Both the position numbers and the translations under genes were made by a program. Of a stretch of 39,881 bases of DNA, positions 7,434-15,295 are shown in pieces. The notes beneath the pieces are model-generated. The model did no database searches and was not told the DNA's origin. It saw only the letters and a program-made list of their open reading frames with translations. How positions within the stretch are numbered: the first letter of the stretch is position 1; every line of letters begins with the position of its first letter. The DNA comes from a bacterium (lineage in GTDB: Bacteria; Bacillota; Clostridia; Lachnospirales; Lachnospiraceae). The stretch lies in NCBI GenBank assembly GCA_022774325.1, contig JALFNN010000068.1:1-39881 (forward strand), in the 5' to 3' direction.

Positions 7434-8459
7434 ATGGAGAAAAAAGAATTTGATTTATTATCTTTAGGGGAAATATTACTGAGACTGTCACCGCCGAATA
7501 ATGAGAGAATTGTGCGTGGCGATATGTTTGAGAAACAGGTAGGAGGTGCGGAACTGAATGTGACTTCCGGTGTGTCACTTCTCGGACTCCGTTCCGGAAT
7601 CATTTCCAGAATTCCGGAAAGCAGTATCGGACTATTTGCAAAGAATAAGATTCGTTTCTGCGGAGTCAGTGATGATTACCTGGTTTACGATGACAGCCGC
7701 GATGCAAGACTTGGAGTGTATTATTATGAAAATGGCGCATATCCAAGAAAGCCGGGCGTTGTATATGACAGACAGCATTCCTCTATGACAAGACTGGATA
7801 TCAATGAATTTGACGAGAAAATCTTCCGCTCGACCAGATGCTTCCACACCTCAGGTATTACACTGGCACTCAGCGATGCATGCCGCAAAACAGGAGTGGA
7901 GATGATCCGCCGCTTCAAAGAAGCAGGGGCGCTGATTTCCTTTGACGTAAATTTCCGACTGAATCTCTGGTCCGGAGAAGAAGCAAGAAAATGCATTGAA
8001 GGAATTCTTCCGTATGTAGACATTTTCTTCTGCTCAGAAGATACAGCCAGACTAACTTTCGGAAAAGAAGGCAATCTATATGAAATCATGAAGAGTTTCG
8101 CAAAAGAATACCCGATTTCAGTCATGGCATCTACCCAGAGAACAGTACACAGTCCGAAGGTACATAGCTTTTCCTCCGTAATCTATGACGCGAAAGCCGA
8201 TAAATTCTATGAAGAAAAACCATACGAAAATATCGAAGTCGTTGACCGGATCGGAAGCGGAGACGCATATTGCTCCGGTGCACTGTACGGCCTTCTGATG
8301 GAAGGCGGATGTTGCGAAAACGCATTAAAATACGGCAATGCATACAGTGCTGCGAAGAATACAATTCCGGGGGATATGCCGTCACTTAACAGGGATGAGA
8401 TTGAAAATATTATACGGGATCATAATACGATGGGGTATCATAGTGAGATGAACCGGTAG
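7434..8459 (+). CDS. PfkB-family sugar kinase, second KdgK-like paralogue
   Basis: This 341-aa PfkB-fold kinase has the same length and layout as kdgK: LSLGEILLRLSPPNNE at the N-terminus, a GGAELNVTSGVSLLG substrate motif and the VDRIGSGDAYCSG nucleotide site with catalytic Asp277. ATG 7434 follows AAGGAGAG. The two kinases are clearly paralogous but well diverged, so this one may take another ketoacid or hexose. It lies beyond the kdgK terminator with no obvious promoter of its own, suggesting lower expression by read-through. Its last 50 bp overlap the convergent ogt gene. The substrate is unknown. Confidence 0.88.
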   Translation: MEKKEFDLLSLGEILLRLSPPNNERIVRGDMFEKQVGGAELNVTSGVSLLGLRSGIISRIPESSIGLFAKNKIRFCGVSDDYLVYDDSRDARLGVYYYENGAYPRKPGVVYDRQHSSMTRLDINEFDEKIFRSTRCFHTSGITLALSDACRKTGVEMIRRFKEAGALISFDVNFRLNLWSGEEARKCIEGILPYVDIFFCSEDTARLTFGKEGNLYEIMKSFAKEYPISVMASTQRTVHSPKVHSFSSVIYDAKADKFYEEKPYENIEVVDRIGSGDAYCSGALYGLLMEGGCCENALKYGNAYSAAKNTIPGDMPSLNRDEIENIIRDHNTMGYHSEMNR

Positions 8460-8949
8460 GTTGTCTGCAGGGACGCTGCTTTTGTCCCTCCAGCTCAAGC
8501 AAGGCTTTTTTCACATCCAATCCTCCGCCATAACCAACCAGTTTCCCGTTTTTCCCGATTACGCGGTGGCAGGGAATGAGAATCATGATCGGGTTTCGGT
8601 TGTTTGCCATTCCGACTGCTCGGCATCCTTTGGGATTGCCAACGGCGATGGCAATCTCTTCGTAGGATCTGGTTTCACCGTAAGGAATGGTAAGGAGTGC
8701 ATCCCAGACTTTGCGTTGAAAATCAGTTCCTTTGGGGGCGAGCGGAAGGGTAAAATTCGTTCGTTTTCCATCCAGATATTCCAGAATCTGTTTTTCTGTT
8801 TCATATGCCAAATCAGGAAGATTTGTATTACTTTTAGAAAATATTTTGGAGTTTAGACTCAGCATGACAATAGAAGATGCTGTACAGCCGACGGTCATAT
8901 CTCCAAGTCGGGTATAAAATGTATAATAAAATGTGGTCTCTTTTTCCAT
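8410..8949 (-). CDS. ogt: Methylated-DNA--protein-cysteine S-methyltransferase
   Basis: Ogt repairs O6-alkylguanine by moving the alkyl group to its own cysteine, a suicide reaction. The 179-aa protein shows FQRKVWDALLTIPYGETRSYEEIA (helix-turn-helix region), then NRNPIMILIPCHRVIG with acceptor Cys127 in PCHRV, then GKLVGYGGGLDVKKALLELE. ATG 8949 has an AAAGGAG site. The last ~22 residues after LELEG are not family-like and run 50 bp into the 3' end of the upstream kinase gene. The original stop may have been lost. Confidence 0.95.
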   Translation of the reverse strand: MEKETTFYYTFYTRLGDMTVGCTASSIVMLSLNSKIFSKSNTNLPDLAYETEKQILEYLDGKRTNFTLPLAPKGTDFQRKVWDALLTIPYGETRSYEEIAIAVGNPKGCRAVGMANNRNPIMILIPCHRVIGKNGKLVGYGGGLDVKKALLELEGQKQRPCRQPTGSSHYDTPSYYDPV

Positions 8950-9008
8950 GTGGAATGCTCCTTTCTCATAATCGGTATTGCTTCTTAGAATAACAGATTT
9001 TTCCTGAA

Positions 9009-9037
9009 TTGATGAAATTAAAAAACTGTGTTATGAT
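9009..9037 (+). promoter_or_regulatory. Sigma-A-type promoter for the glutaredoxin-like gene
   Basis: TTGATG (9009-9014) and TATGAT (9032-9037) are 17 bp apart, about 36 bp upstream of the start codon, in the divergent gap between ogt and this gene. Confidence 0.55.
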
Positions 9038-9073
9038 TAAGTATATCAGAAAAATATTTTGAGGTGAAGCAAA

Positions 9074-9331
9074 ATGAAGATTATTATGTTTGGAACGAAT
9101 GCGTGTAAAGATTGTCTGGAAGCTGTAAAGGCTTTGGATGAAAGAAATGCAGACTATATGTATCTGGAATTTTCGGAGAGCACGGCAAATCTGAAACGTT
9201 TTCTTAAGTTAAGGGATACGGAACCGTTATTTGATGAAGTAAAAGAAAGAGGAGCGATTGGAGTGCCCTGTTTCAAGCTGGAGGATGGAACCCTGACGCT
9301 TGATCTGCAGGAGGTATTGGATAAGCTGTAG
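9074..9331 (+). CDS. Glutaredoxin-like thiol protein
   Basis: This 85-aa thioredoxin-fold protein begins MKIIMFGTNACKDC, with the CxxC active pair Cys11/Cys14. The cis-proline region (IGVPCFKLEDG) carries an additional Cys. It resembles the short glutaredoxin-related proteins of Clostridia that serve as small cytosolic thiol oxidoreductases. It has a GAGGTGAA ribosome site, its own promoter and a hairpin after it, so it is monocistronic. The physiological partner cannot be read from sequence. Confidence 0.85.
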   Translation: MKIIMFGTNACKDCLEAVKALDERNADYMYLEFSESTANLKRFLKLRDTEPLFDEVKERGAIGVPCFKLEDGTLTLDLQEVLDKL

Positions 9332-9360
9332 ATTGAAACGGAAAATCAGAGAAATAGATC

Positions 9361-9393
9361 AGGATGCAGTGAACCATTGGAACGCTGCATCCT
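9361..9393. terminator. Hairpin between convergent genes (probable two-way terminator)
   Basis: A 9-bp perfect stem AGGATGCAG/CTGCATCCT (9361-9369, 9385-9393) with a 15-nt loop sits in the 93-bp gap between the glutaredoxin gene and the end of pfp. Only a short T-run follows, so strength is uncertain. Confidence 0.55.
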
Positions 9394-9424
9394 TTACTAT
9401 ACTGTAAATGATTGAGTTTCTTAA

Positions 9425-10645
9425 TTAACGTCGGTAAGCAAAATAAGGAAGTCCGTCTTTCATCGGAACTTCTACATTACCCTGAACGAGTGGTCTTGCG
9501 TAAGCAATGAATTCGCCTCCGATATCGGAGCCGTTTTCGGTGATCCATTTCTGCGGAACCGGTTTTTCCATGTTGCAGATGATGTTGACATCCGCGGTGC
9601 CGAATTCCAGTTCATACGGCTCAGAGCTCTTGCGGATAAAGGTAATCATCTTTCCGGTCTCGCCGTCGATTGCCGCTTTCACTGCAAATCTGCCGGACTC
9701 AACAGCTTCATTTAAATCGGTAGCAGACAGGCAGGATGAAGAGCATCTCTGACAAACGTTCAATTCAACGGAACGAACTTTTACGCCAAGTTTTTCTTTT
9801 ACCAGATTCTCAAGATATTTTCCGGAACCGGTCAGCATCTTATGTCCGAAATTATCTACGCCTACATCGCTTGCAAGTTCGCAGACGAAGGTGCCGTTTC
9901 CATCGTTGATTCCTTCGGAAATGCAGACAACCAGGTTGGAGGTGGTCTGAAGTTTTTCTTTTACTTTTTCGATAAATGCATCGGTGTCAAATGCAACTTC
10001 CGGAAGATAGATGAGTACCGGATTATCCCCTTCGAATTTGCGGGCAAGTACGCTTGCAGCGGTGAGCCAGCCTGCGTGGCGCCCCATGATTTCAACAATT
10101 GTAACAGATTGTTTATTATCGTATACAGAGGCATCGATGGCGATTTCACGTACGGTGGAAGCTACGTATTTCGCCGCGCTTCCGAAGCCCGGAGTGTGAT
10201 CTGTCTCGACAAGGTCGTTGTCGATCGTTTTCGGCACACCGATGATGCGGATCTTATTTCCTACGGAAGCCGCGTAGCGGGAAAGTTTGCTGACGGTGTC
10301 CATGGAATCATTGCCCCCGATATAGAAGAAATAGCCTATTTCAAATTCTTCAAATTTCTTAAATAATTCAGGATACACCGGATCTGACAGATCTTCCGGG
10401 AGTTTGTAGCGGCAGGAACCGAGGAAGGACCCGGGTGTCGTTCGGATTCTTTCCAGTTCTCCATTTTCTGCGAGAGGTGCCATCTCCATCGTACGTCCCG
10501 CCAGAAAACCTTCGATTCCGTTCACCATACCGATGACTTTGCCGATTGCAGGATTGGCAAGTCCTTCAGAAACCACGCCGTAAAGACTTCCGTTGATAAC
10601 GGCGGTAGGTCCGCCTGACTGTCCGACCAATAAATTGTTGCTCAT
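9425..10645 (-). CDS. pfp: Pyrophosphate-dependent 6-phosphofructokinase
   Basis: This enzyme interconverts fructose-6-phosphate and fructose-1,6-bisphosphate with pyrophosphate as donor. The 406-aa protein has GQSGGPTAVIN at the N-terminus, IGGNDSMDT at 109-117 (Asp113 in the GGND form), VPKTIDNDL with Lys139, and IMGRHAGWL. A Lys in PKTIDND and an Asp after GGN mark PPi-type enzymes, whereas ATP-type enzymes have PGTIDND and GGDG. ATG 10645 follows AAAGGAGGA. It has its own minus-strand promoter and is monocistronic. Confidence 0.93.
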   Translation of the reverse strand: MSNNLLVGQSGGPTAVINGSLYGVVSEGLANPAIGKVIGMVNGIEGFLAGRTMEMAPLAENGELERIRTTPGSFLGSCRYKLPEDLSDPVYPELFKKFEEFEIGYFFYIGGNDSMDTVSKLSRYAASVGNKIRIIGVPKTIDNDLVETDHTPGFGSAAKYVASTVREIAIDASVYDNKQSVTIVEIMGRHAGWLTAASVLARKFEGDNPVLIYLPEVAFDTDAFIEKVKEKLQTTSNLVVCISEGINDGNGTFVCELASDVGVDNFGHKMLTGSGKYLENLVKEKLGVKVRSVELNVCQRCSSSCLSATDLNEAVESGRFAVKAAIDGETGKMITFIRKSSEPYELEFGTADVNIICNMEKPVPQKWITENGSDIGGEFIAYARPLVQGNVEVPMKDGLPYFAYRR

Positions 10646-10684
10646 AACATATTCCTCCTTTAATACGTTTTCGTATCTTATTTA

Positions 10685-10713
10685 ACTATATCTGATAATT
10701 ATTAATTTTACAA
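10685..10713 (-). promoter_or_regulatory. Sigma-A-type promoter of pfp
   Basis: On the minus strand TTGTAA (10708-10713) and TATAGT (10685-10690) are spaced 17 bp. A small ATACG-TTTT-CGTAT inverted repeat (about 10661-10674) lies in the leader between promoter and ribosome site and could be an operator or a hairpin. Confidence 0.6.
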
Positions 10714-10719
10714 TATTTC

Positions 10720-10748
10720 TTGGAAAAGATGATAAAATGAGCTATACT
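10720..10748 (+). promoter_or_regulatory. Sigma-A-type promoter of the glycosyltransferase gene
   Basis: TTGGAA (10720-10725) and TATACT (10743-10748) have a 17-bp spacer. The -35 lies only 6 bp from the -35 of the divergent pfp promoter, so the two probably interfere. Confidence 0.6.
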
Positions 10749-10790
10749 AAGTCGGAAGAGGTTAAAAAGAAATCAAGAGGAGAAAACAAG

Positions 10791-11807
10791 ATGAAGTACA
10801 TTTCTTTTGCAATTCCGTGTTACAATTCCGCAGCGTATATGGAGCGCGCAGTGGAATCAATCCTGAAGGGTGGGGAAGATGTAGAGATTATTATTGTAAA
10901 TGATGGATCGAAGGATGCAACTTCGGAGATTGCGCATAGATATGAAGAGCAGTATCCGGGAATCATCAAGGCAGTCGATAAAGAAAACGGCGGGCACGGT
11001 GACGCAGTGAATTTCGGTCTTGCGAATGCCAGCGGAAAATATTTTAAAGTCGTGGACAGCGATGACTGGGTAGATGAAGAGGCACTTAAGAAAATTCTGA
11101 AAGTACTTAAGGATTTTGAAGCGGATGAGCAGCAGGTAGATATGCTGATTTCCAATTATGTATATGAAAAGGAAGGAATGACACATAAGAAAGTCATTGA
11201 ATACAAGAATGTACTTCCTGAGAATCAGATTTTTGGGTGGGATGATATTAAGCGTTTTCATCTGGGACAGTACATATTGATGCATTCTGTGATCTATAGA
11301 ACGGATTTCCTGAAGCTCTGTCAGCTTGAACTGCCGAAACATACATTTTATGTGGATAACATTTATGTATATTATCCGCTCCCGCATGTGCGCAAGATTT
11401 ATTATCTGGACGTGGACTTTTACCGCTATTATATCGGAAGAGAAGACCAGTCTGTAAATGAAAAAGTGATGATCAGCCGGGTGGATCAGCAGATCTTTGT
11501 TACAAAGAGAATGATCGACATGTATGAAATGCGGATGGTAACGAATAAAAAGCTTCGTCAGTACATGACGAATTATCTGGCAATCATGATGACAGTGTCC
11601 TCTATTCTTCTGATTCGCTCAAAATCAAAGGAAAATCTGGAGAAAAAGCATGAGCTTTGGCAGTATTTAAAGAAGAGAGATTATAAAACTTACTGGAAGA
11701 TTCGGTATGGTATTCTTGGACAGACGATGAATCTTCCGGGAAGATCAGGAAGAAAGATTTCTTCTCTGGCATATATTGTGGCGAGAAGGATTGTTGGATT
11801 TAATTAA
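10791..11807 (+). CDS. Family 2 glycosyltransferase
   Basis: This 338-aa GT2 (GT-A fold) enzyme begins with ISFAIPCYNSAAYMERAVES, followed by IIIVNDGSKDAT (nucleotide-sugar site) and KVVDSDDWVD with the metal-binding DSDD at 89-92. It would transfer a sugar from a nucleotide donor to a cell-surface glycan or lipid. There is no clear membrane segment. ATG 10791 is chosen because AGAGGAGAA lies just upstream. An upstream in-frame ATG at 10737 lies over the -10 box. It stands alone between its promoter and a terminator, so the acceptor is unknown. Confidence 0.88.
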   Translation: MKYISFAIPCYNSAAYMERAVESILKGGEDVEIIIVNDGSKDATSEIAHRYEEQYPGIIKAVDKENGGHGDAVNFGLANASGKYFKVVDSDDWVDEEALKKILKVLKDFEADEQQVDMLISNYVYEKEGMTHKKVIEYKNVLPENQIFGWDDIKRFHLGQYILMHSVIYRTDFLKLCQLELPKHTFYVDNIYVYYPLPHVRKIYYLDVDFYRYYIGREDQSVNEKVMISRVDQQIFVTKRMIDMYEMRMVTNKKLRQYMTNYLAIMMTVSSILLIRSKSKENLEKKHELWQYLKKRDYKTYWKIRYGILGQTMNLPGRSGRKISSLAYIVARRIVGFN

Positions 11808-11838
11808 ATACTGGAACTGAATTTGAAGAAGACAAATG

Positions 11839-11876
11839 GGGTATCTTGTATCAGATTGATACAAGGTATCCTTTTT
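11839..11876 (+). terminator. Intrinsic terminator after the glycosyltransferase gene
   Basis: A 14-bp stem (11839-11852 with 11858-11871, two G-U pairs) has a 5-nt loop and then TTTTT. The arm contains TATCTTGTATC, which recurs in a hairpin inside the S8 protease gene at 24479-24520. Confidence 0.85.
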
Positions 11877-11893
11877 ATTATCATGAGGAAATC

Positions 11894-11946
11894 TTACTTA
11901 AAATTTACATAGATATTGCTCGCTTTTGACAATAAAATACTATAAT
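11894..11946 (+). promoter_or_regulatory. Pho-box-like promoter upstream of the ppk remnant
   Basis: TTACT (11894), TTACA (11905) and TTGCT (11916) recur at exactly 11 bp, with TTGAC at 11926-11930 nearly continuing the series. A perfect TATAAT -10 (11941-11946) lies about 10 bp past the last repeat, and there is no standard -35. This is the layout of PhoB/PhoP-activated promoters. It stands before a ppk fragment, so phosphate-starvation control of the ancestral locus is inferred. Confidence 0.55.
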
Positions 11947-11991
11947 TTCCCAGATTATGAAGATTGCATGATTTGGAAAGGAACTATTCAG

Positions 11992-12327
11992 ATGAAAAAA
12001 GCAGAAAAAACAAAAGGAAAGACAACGAGCATCCCATACATGATGAACAGGGAATTATCATGGCTGAAATTCAATGAGAGAGTATTAAATGAAGCAGGAA
12101 ACCCGAGAGTACCTTTGGCAGAAAGACTGACATTCATGTCTATTTATCAGTCAAATTTGGATGAATTCTACAGAGTAAGAGTCGGTACACTGATGGACCA
12201 GATGGAATCAGCGGAAGTGGTTCGTGAAAATAAGACCAATATGACCAGTGAAGAGCAAGTGAAAGCAATTTTGAAGGCTACCAGAGAACTATGCACAGGT
12301 GGCAAAGAGCAGTTCTTTTCTGTCTAA
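11992..12327 (+). pseudogene. ppk1: Polyphosphate kinase, N-terminal remnant
   Basis: Only about 100 codons of a ~700-aa polyphosphate kinase remain. The N-domain signature is clear: NRELSWLKFNERVLNEA, then PLAERLTFMSIYQSNLDEF, then RVRVGTLMDQM. The fragment keeps a good AAAGGAA site and ATG 11992. Homology stops near 12292 (around ATRELC), after which the frame reads into a fragment of another gene and ends at 12327. All catalytic domains are missing, so it cannot be active. It is a deletion stump, joined directly to a pstS piece. Confidence 0.88.
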
Positions 12328-12673
12328 TAAGGCCACCGGTGAGATTACAATAGAGGGATCGACTTCAGTTGCGCCGCTTATGGAACAGCTGGCAGAGGCT
12401 TATGAACAAATCAATACAAATGCTAAGATTACTGTGACTGCAACAGACTCTTCAAAGGGACTGACGAAAGTAATGTCAGGAGAATGTGATTTCGGTATGT
12501 CTTCCAGAAATCTGAAAGACTATGAGAAAGAATTGTTGGACTATGAAACGATAGCAAGAGATAATATTGTTGTTATTGTAGAAGAAAATAATCCTCTGGA
12601 TGATATTACATTAGAAGCGTTAAAGCTCATTTATACAGGAGAGTTGAGAAATTGGAATGATCTGAACCAATAG
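12299..12673 (+). pseudogene. Phosphate-binding protein (PstS-like) internal fragment
   Basis: About 115 codons are recognisable as the N-terminal lobe of a PstS-type phosphate-binding lipoprotein: GEITIEGSTSVAPLMEQLAE, then GECDFGMSSRNLKDYEK, then NPLDDITLEALKLIYTG and RNWNDL. The signal peptide, the lipobox and the second lobe are gone. The frame can be read from GTG 12299, but that lies in the ppk stump, and true homology starts near 12335. It stops at a TAG just after the WNDL motif, where normal PstS continues for another 100 or more residues. Together with the ppk stump it marks a collapsed phosphate-uptake locus. Confidence 0.85.
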
Positions 12674-12747
12674 AAAATATGGGGAAGGCGGCAGAGTTAC
12701 TGGGAGCCAGATTCAAACTTACGGCAAACGGAAGTAAAGTATTATAA
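12667..12747 (+). other. Orphan 26-codon coding tail of unknown origin
   Basis: Immediately after the pstS fragment, in another frame, 26 codons ending at TAA 12745 read PIENMGKAAELLGARFKL and so on. It looks like the C-terminus of a further deleted gene, but I do not recognise the family. Confidence 0.35.
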
Positions 12748-12770
12748 AATTAGAATCTTCAGGTGGAAAA

Positions 12771-13685
12771 ATGTTGGATGATCAGATTTTACAAACAGAA
12801 CAAAATAATGAGACTGTGAAAACTGAAAAGAGTATAGGGTTTGAACCGATCATTACAGATTCACATCGTGCGGCAAGAGTCCTTGAAGAAAATGGGATTG
12901 TATATGAAGGGGACATTGAGCTCGGTAATATCGGATTTTGTAAGATCGAAGCACAGCAGGGCTGCCTGACAGGTTCCTTTTGTATCCCGAAGCTTCTCGA
13001 TGTACAGGGAAGCCGTTATCGAATTCTGTTTTTTATTACAAGTGATAAGGTAGTTCTGGTTGATGATGATGGATTTTCAAAAAGGCTTGTCTCTAGAATC
13101 AAGCGAAGAAAGAGTACCAGATATAAGACGAAAGAAATATTTTTGTTTAATTTCATCGCAGAGTTTATGAACCGCGATCTGGAATATCTGGTACAATTCG
13201 AGAAAAAACTGATGGAATTAGAAGAAGCGGTTCATCGTGATCATACTGAAAATTTTCAATCCAGCATTGCAACAATTCGCCGCGAACTCCTGATCCTGCG
13301 GGGATACTATGATGAAATCATGGACGTAGGGAAGGCCTTGGAAGAGAACGAAAATCATTATTTTGCCAAAAAGCACTTAAAGTATTTTGGGACGATTTCT
13401 GATCGGGCAGAGCGGCTGATGAATAAAACATCCCATCTTCTGGAGTACGCCGGGCAGGTGAATGATGCCTATCAGGCTAAAGTGGATGCAAAACAGAACA
13501 GTAATATGCAGTTTTTGACGATCATATCTACTGTCTTTTTCCCGCTTACATTGATTACCGGGTGGTATGGAATGAACTTTCAAAATATGCCGGAACTGGA
13601 GAGCGGTTATCCCGGTGTGATCCTTTTGAGCGTTATCGTGGTGGTCGCCTGTATTATCATTTTTAAAATTAAGAAGATTTTTTAG
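12771..13685 (+). CDS. CorA-family divalent-cation (Mg2+) transporter
   Basis: This 304-aa CorA-type channel has an N-terminal cytosolic alpha/beta domain, a long helical stalk (about 130-240), TM1 (about 246-263, LTIISTVFFPLTLITGW) ending in the diagnostic YGMNFQNMPE (GMN at 266-268), and TM2 (about 279-299). The C-terminus is lysine-rich (FKIKKIF). The GMN loop is the selectivity element of Mg2+/Co2+ channels. ATG 12771 follows CAGGTGG. With no nearby promoter, it may be transcribed through the phosphate-gene wreck from the Pho-box-like promoter. Which ion it carries is not determined. Confidence 0.88.
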   Translation: MLDDQILQTEQNNETVKTEKSIGFEPIITDSHRAARVLEENGIVYEGDIELGNIGFCKIEAQQGCLTGSFCIPKLLDVQGSRYRILFFITSDKVVLVDDDGFSKRLVSRIKRRKSTRYKTKEIFLFNFIAEFMNRDLEYLVQFEKKLMELEEAVHRDHTENFQSSIATIRRELLILRGYYDEIMDVGKALEENENHYFAKKHLKYFGTISDRAERLMNKTSHLLEYAGQVNDAYQAKVDAKQNSNMQFLTIISTVFFPLTLITGWYGMNFQNMPELESGYPGVILLSVIVVVACIIIFKIKKIF

Positions 13686-13746
13686 GAATAGAAATAGAAT
13701 ATTGCTATCTTATCACAAGTATTGGAAAAATGGAAACCTAAAAAAC

Positions 13747-13775
13747 TTGCAATCTCCTGCCGCATAAGCTATACT
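13747..13775 (+). promoter_or_regulatory. Sigma-A-type promoter of the jetABCD operon
   Basis: TTGCAA (13747-13752) and TATACT (13770-13775) are exactly 17 bp apart, 30 bp before jetA. A GGAGG ribosome site is at 13790-13794. There is no other promoter-like site near the operon start. Confidence 0.7.
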
Positions 13776-13804
13776 GCGATTAGTAAAGCGGAGGACAGGA
13801 AATC

Positions 13805-15295
13805 ATGCATGTAACTGAAAAATTAACAAGGCCACTTACGGAGGCGAAGTACTTAAATGCGGATAATGTTGACCGATACCGGAGCATTATGCGCATTTTT
13901 TATGAGAATTATGAAAAACTGAAATACTGGATGTATCAGGAGGATGTTTATGCTCAGATGATACAGGATCCATATTTTGCTGAATACCGAATGGAGCAAT
14001 GCCAGCAGGATCTGGCTGCGCTGGTGGAATGGAAGAATCTGACTACGATTCAGGATACCAGAAAGGTTTCTTCCATTGAAGAGTTCAAGAATAAGAAATT
14101 CCGTTATCAGATGTCGGAGTATAGTGTGGAAATTGAACGTCTGGTGCTCAGGCTGGAGAATCTATTCATCGAAGGAGCGTCTCTGGAACCGACTCTTCTG
14201 GAGCGGATCCGGCGCAGTGTTGCGAGATTCCCGGAAATGGGCGGGGCGGATTTGAATACAGTTTATACATGGTGGCAGGATTTGAACAATGATTTTATCC
14301 GGCTGAACCAGAATTACCAGGACTACATTCGCGATTTGAACAGTGTGAAAGCAGAAGAAATGATGCGGACGAAGGAATTCCTGGTATTTAAGGATAAACT
14401 GGTGGAGTATCTGAGAAATTTCATCAAGGGATTGCAGAGAAATGTGGGCGTAATCGAAGAGAATCTGCGGATGTTGGATCCGGAACTGCTTCATCAAGTG
14501 CTGGACAAGGTGAACCAGTATGAATTGTCGATTCCGAGGATAGATGTGGAAGTATCTCCGGAGCTCATTGAAGAGAAGACGAAAGGGCGCTATCAGAGCA
14601 TCCGTAACTGGTTTGTGGCGGAGAATGGGCAGGAAAATGAAGCCGGGAAATTGTTTGATGCAACGAATGAGATTATCCGCAGGATTACACGGTATGCGGC
14701 GCAGCTGAGCGAGAAAAATGCACTGGGAGCGAACCGCAGGGAAGAATACCGAAAGGTGGCGGAACTGTTCCTGAAGTGTGAAGATGTACAGGAAGCACAC
14801 AAAATGTCGGCAATGGTTTTCGGACTGGAGAAACCATTTCATTTAAAAGGGGACAGCCCGAGAGAGACGGACAGTATGAACAAAGGTGTATATGAGGAGC
14901 CGGCATTGGAGCTGTTGCTGAAACCCAGAGTGAGAACATACCGTGAGAAAACGAGGAGAAGTTCTATCAGAGACAGCCGAAGGGAAAAGGAAGAGACCAG
15001 AAAGCAGATGCTGGAGCAGCTTCGGGAGGACAGGAGGAAGATTGAAATGCTGGAGCGGGATGGGCGGATCGATTTCGCATCCCTTCCGGTTATTGAGCCG
15101 AGAGTGCGGGAAATCCTGCTGAAATGGCTGTCGGATGCGCTGGAGGATGCAGATTATACGGCACGGACGGATGACGGAAGACTGTATGTACTGGATACAA
15201 GAGAGGCAAAAGAGAGCTGTGTGGTGCATTGTGAGGACGGAAACTTTACGATGCCGAAGCTTGCGATCGTATTTCAAGAGGAAACGGGAGAATGA
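13805..15295 (+). CDS. jetA: Wadjet component JetA (kleisin-like subunit)
   Basis: JetA is the kleisin-type subunit that bridges the SMC heads in the Wadjet anti-plasmid complex. This 496-aa, mostly helical protein begins HVTEKLTRPLTEAKYLNADN. It ends with a charged helix (about 380-420, rich in R/E/K) and a small winged-helix-like domain (VIEPRVREILLKWLSDAL). I match it to the JetA family of Clostridial Wadjet (DUF5716-type, generally placed in type III), from memory. The identification rests strongly on the downstream SMC-like and Toprim genes. The start has a GGAGG site 10 bp upstream. Its stop overlaps jetB by 4 bp (ATGA). Confidence 0.86.
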   Translation: MHVTEKLTRPLTEAKYLNADNVDRYRSIMRIFYENYEKLKYWMYQEDVYAQMIQDPYFAEYRMEQCQQDLAALVEWKNLTTIQDTRKVSSIEEFKNKKFRYQMSEYSVEIERLVLRLENLFIEGASLEPTLLERIRRSVARFPEMGGADLNTVYTWWQDLNNDFIRLNQNYQDYIRDLNSVKAEEMMRTKEFLVFKDKLVEYLRNFIKGLQRNVGVIEENLRMLDPELLHQVLDKVNQYELSIPRIDVEVSPELIEEKTKGRYQSIRNWFVAENGQENEAGKLFDATNEIIRRITRYAAQLSEKNALGANRREEYRKVAELFLKCEDVQEAHKMSAMVFGLEKPFHLKGDSPRETDSMNKGVYEEPALELLLKPRVRTYREKTRRSSIRDSRREKEETRKQMLEQLREDRRKIEMLERDGRIDFASLPVIEPRVREILLKWLSDALEDADYTARTDDGRLYVLDTREAKESCVVHCEDGNFTMPKLAIVFQEETGE

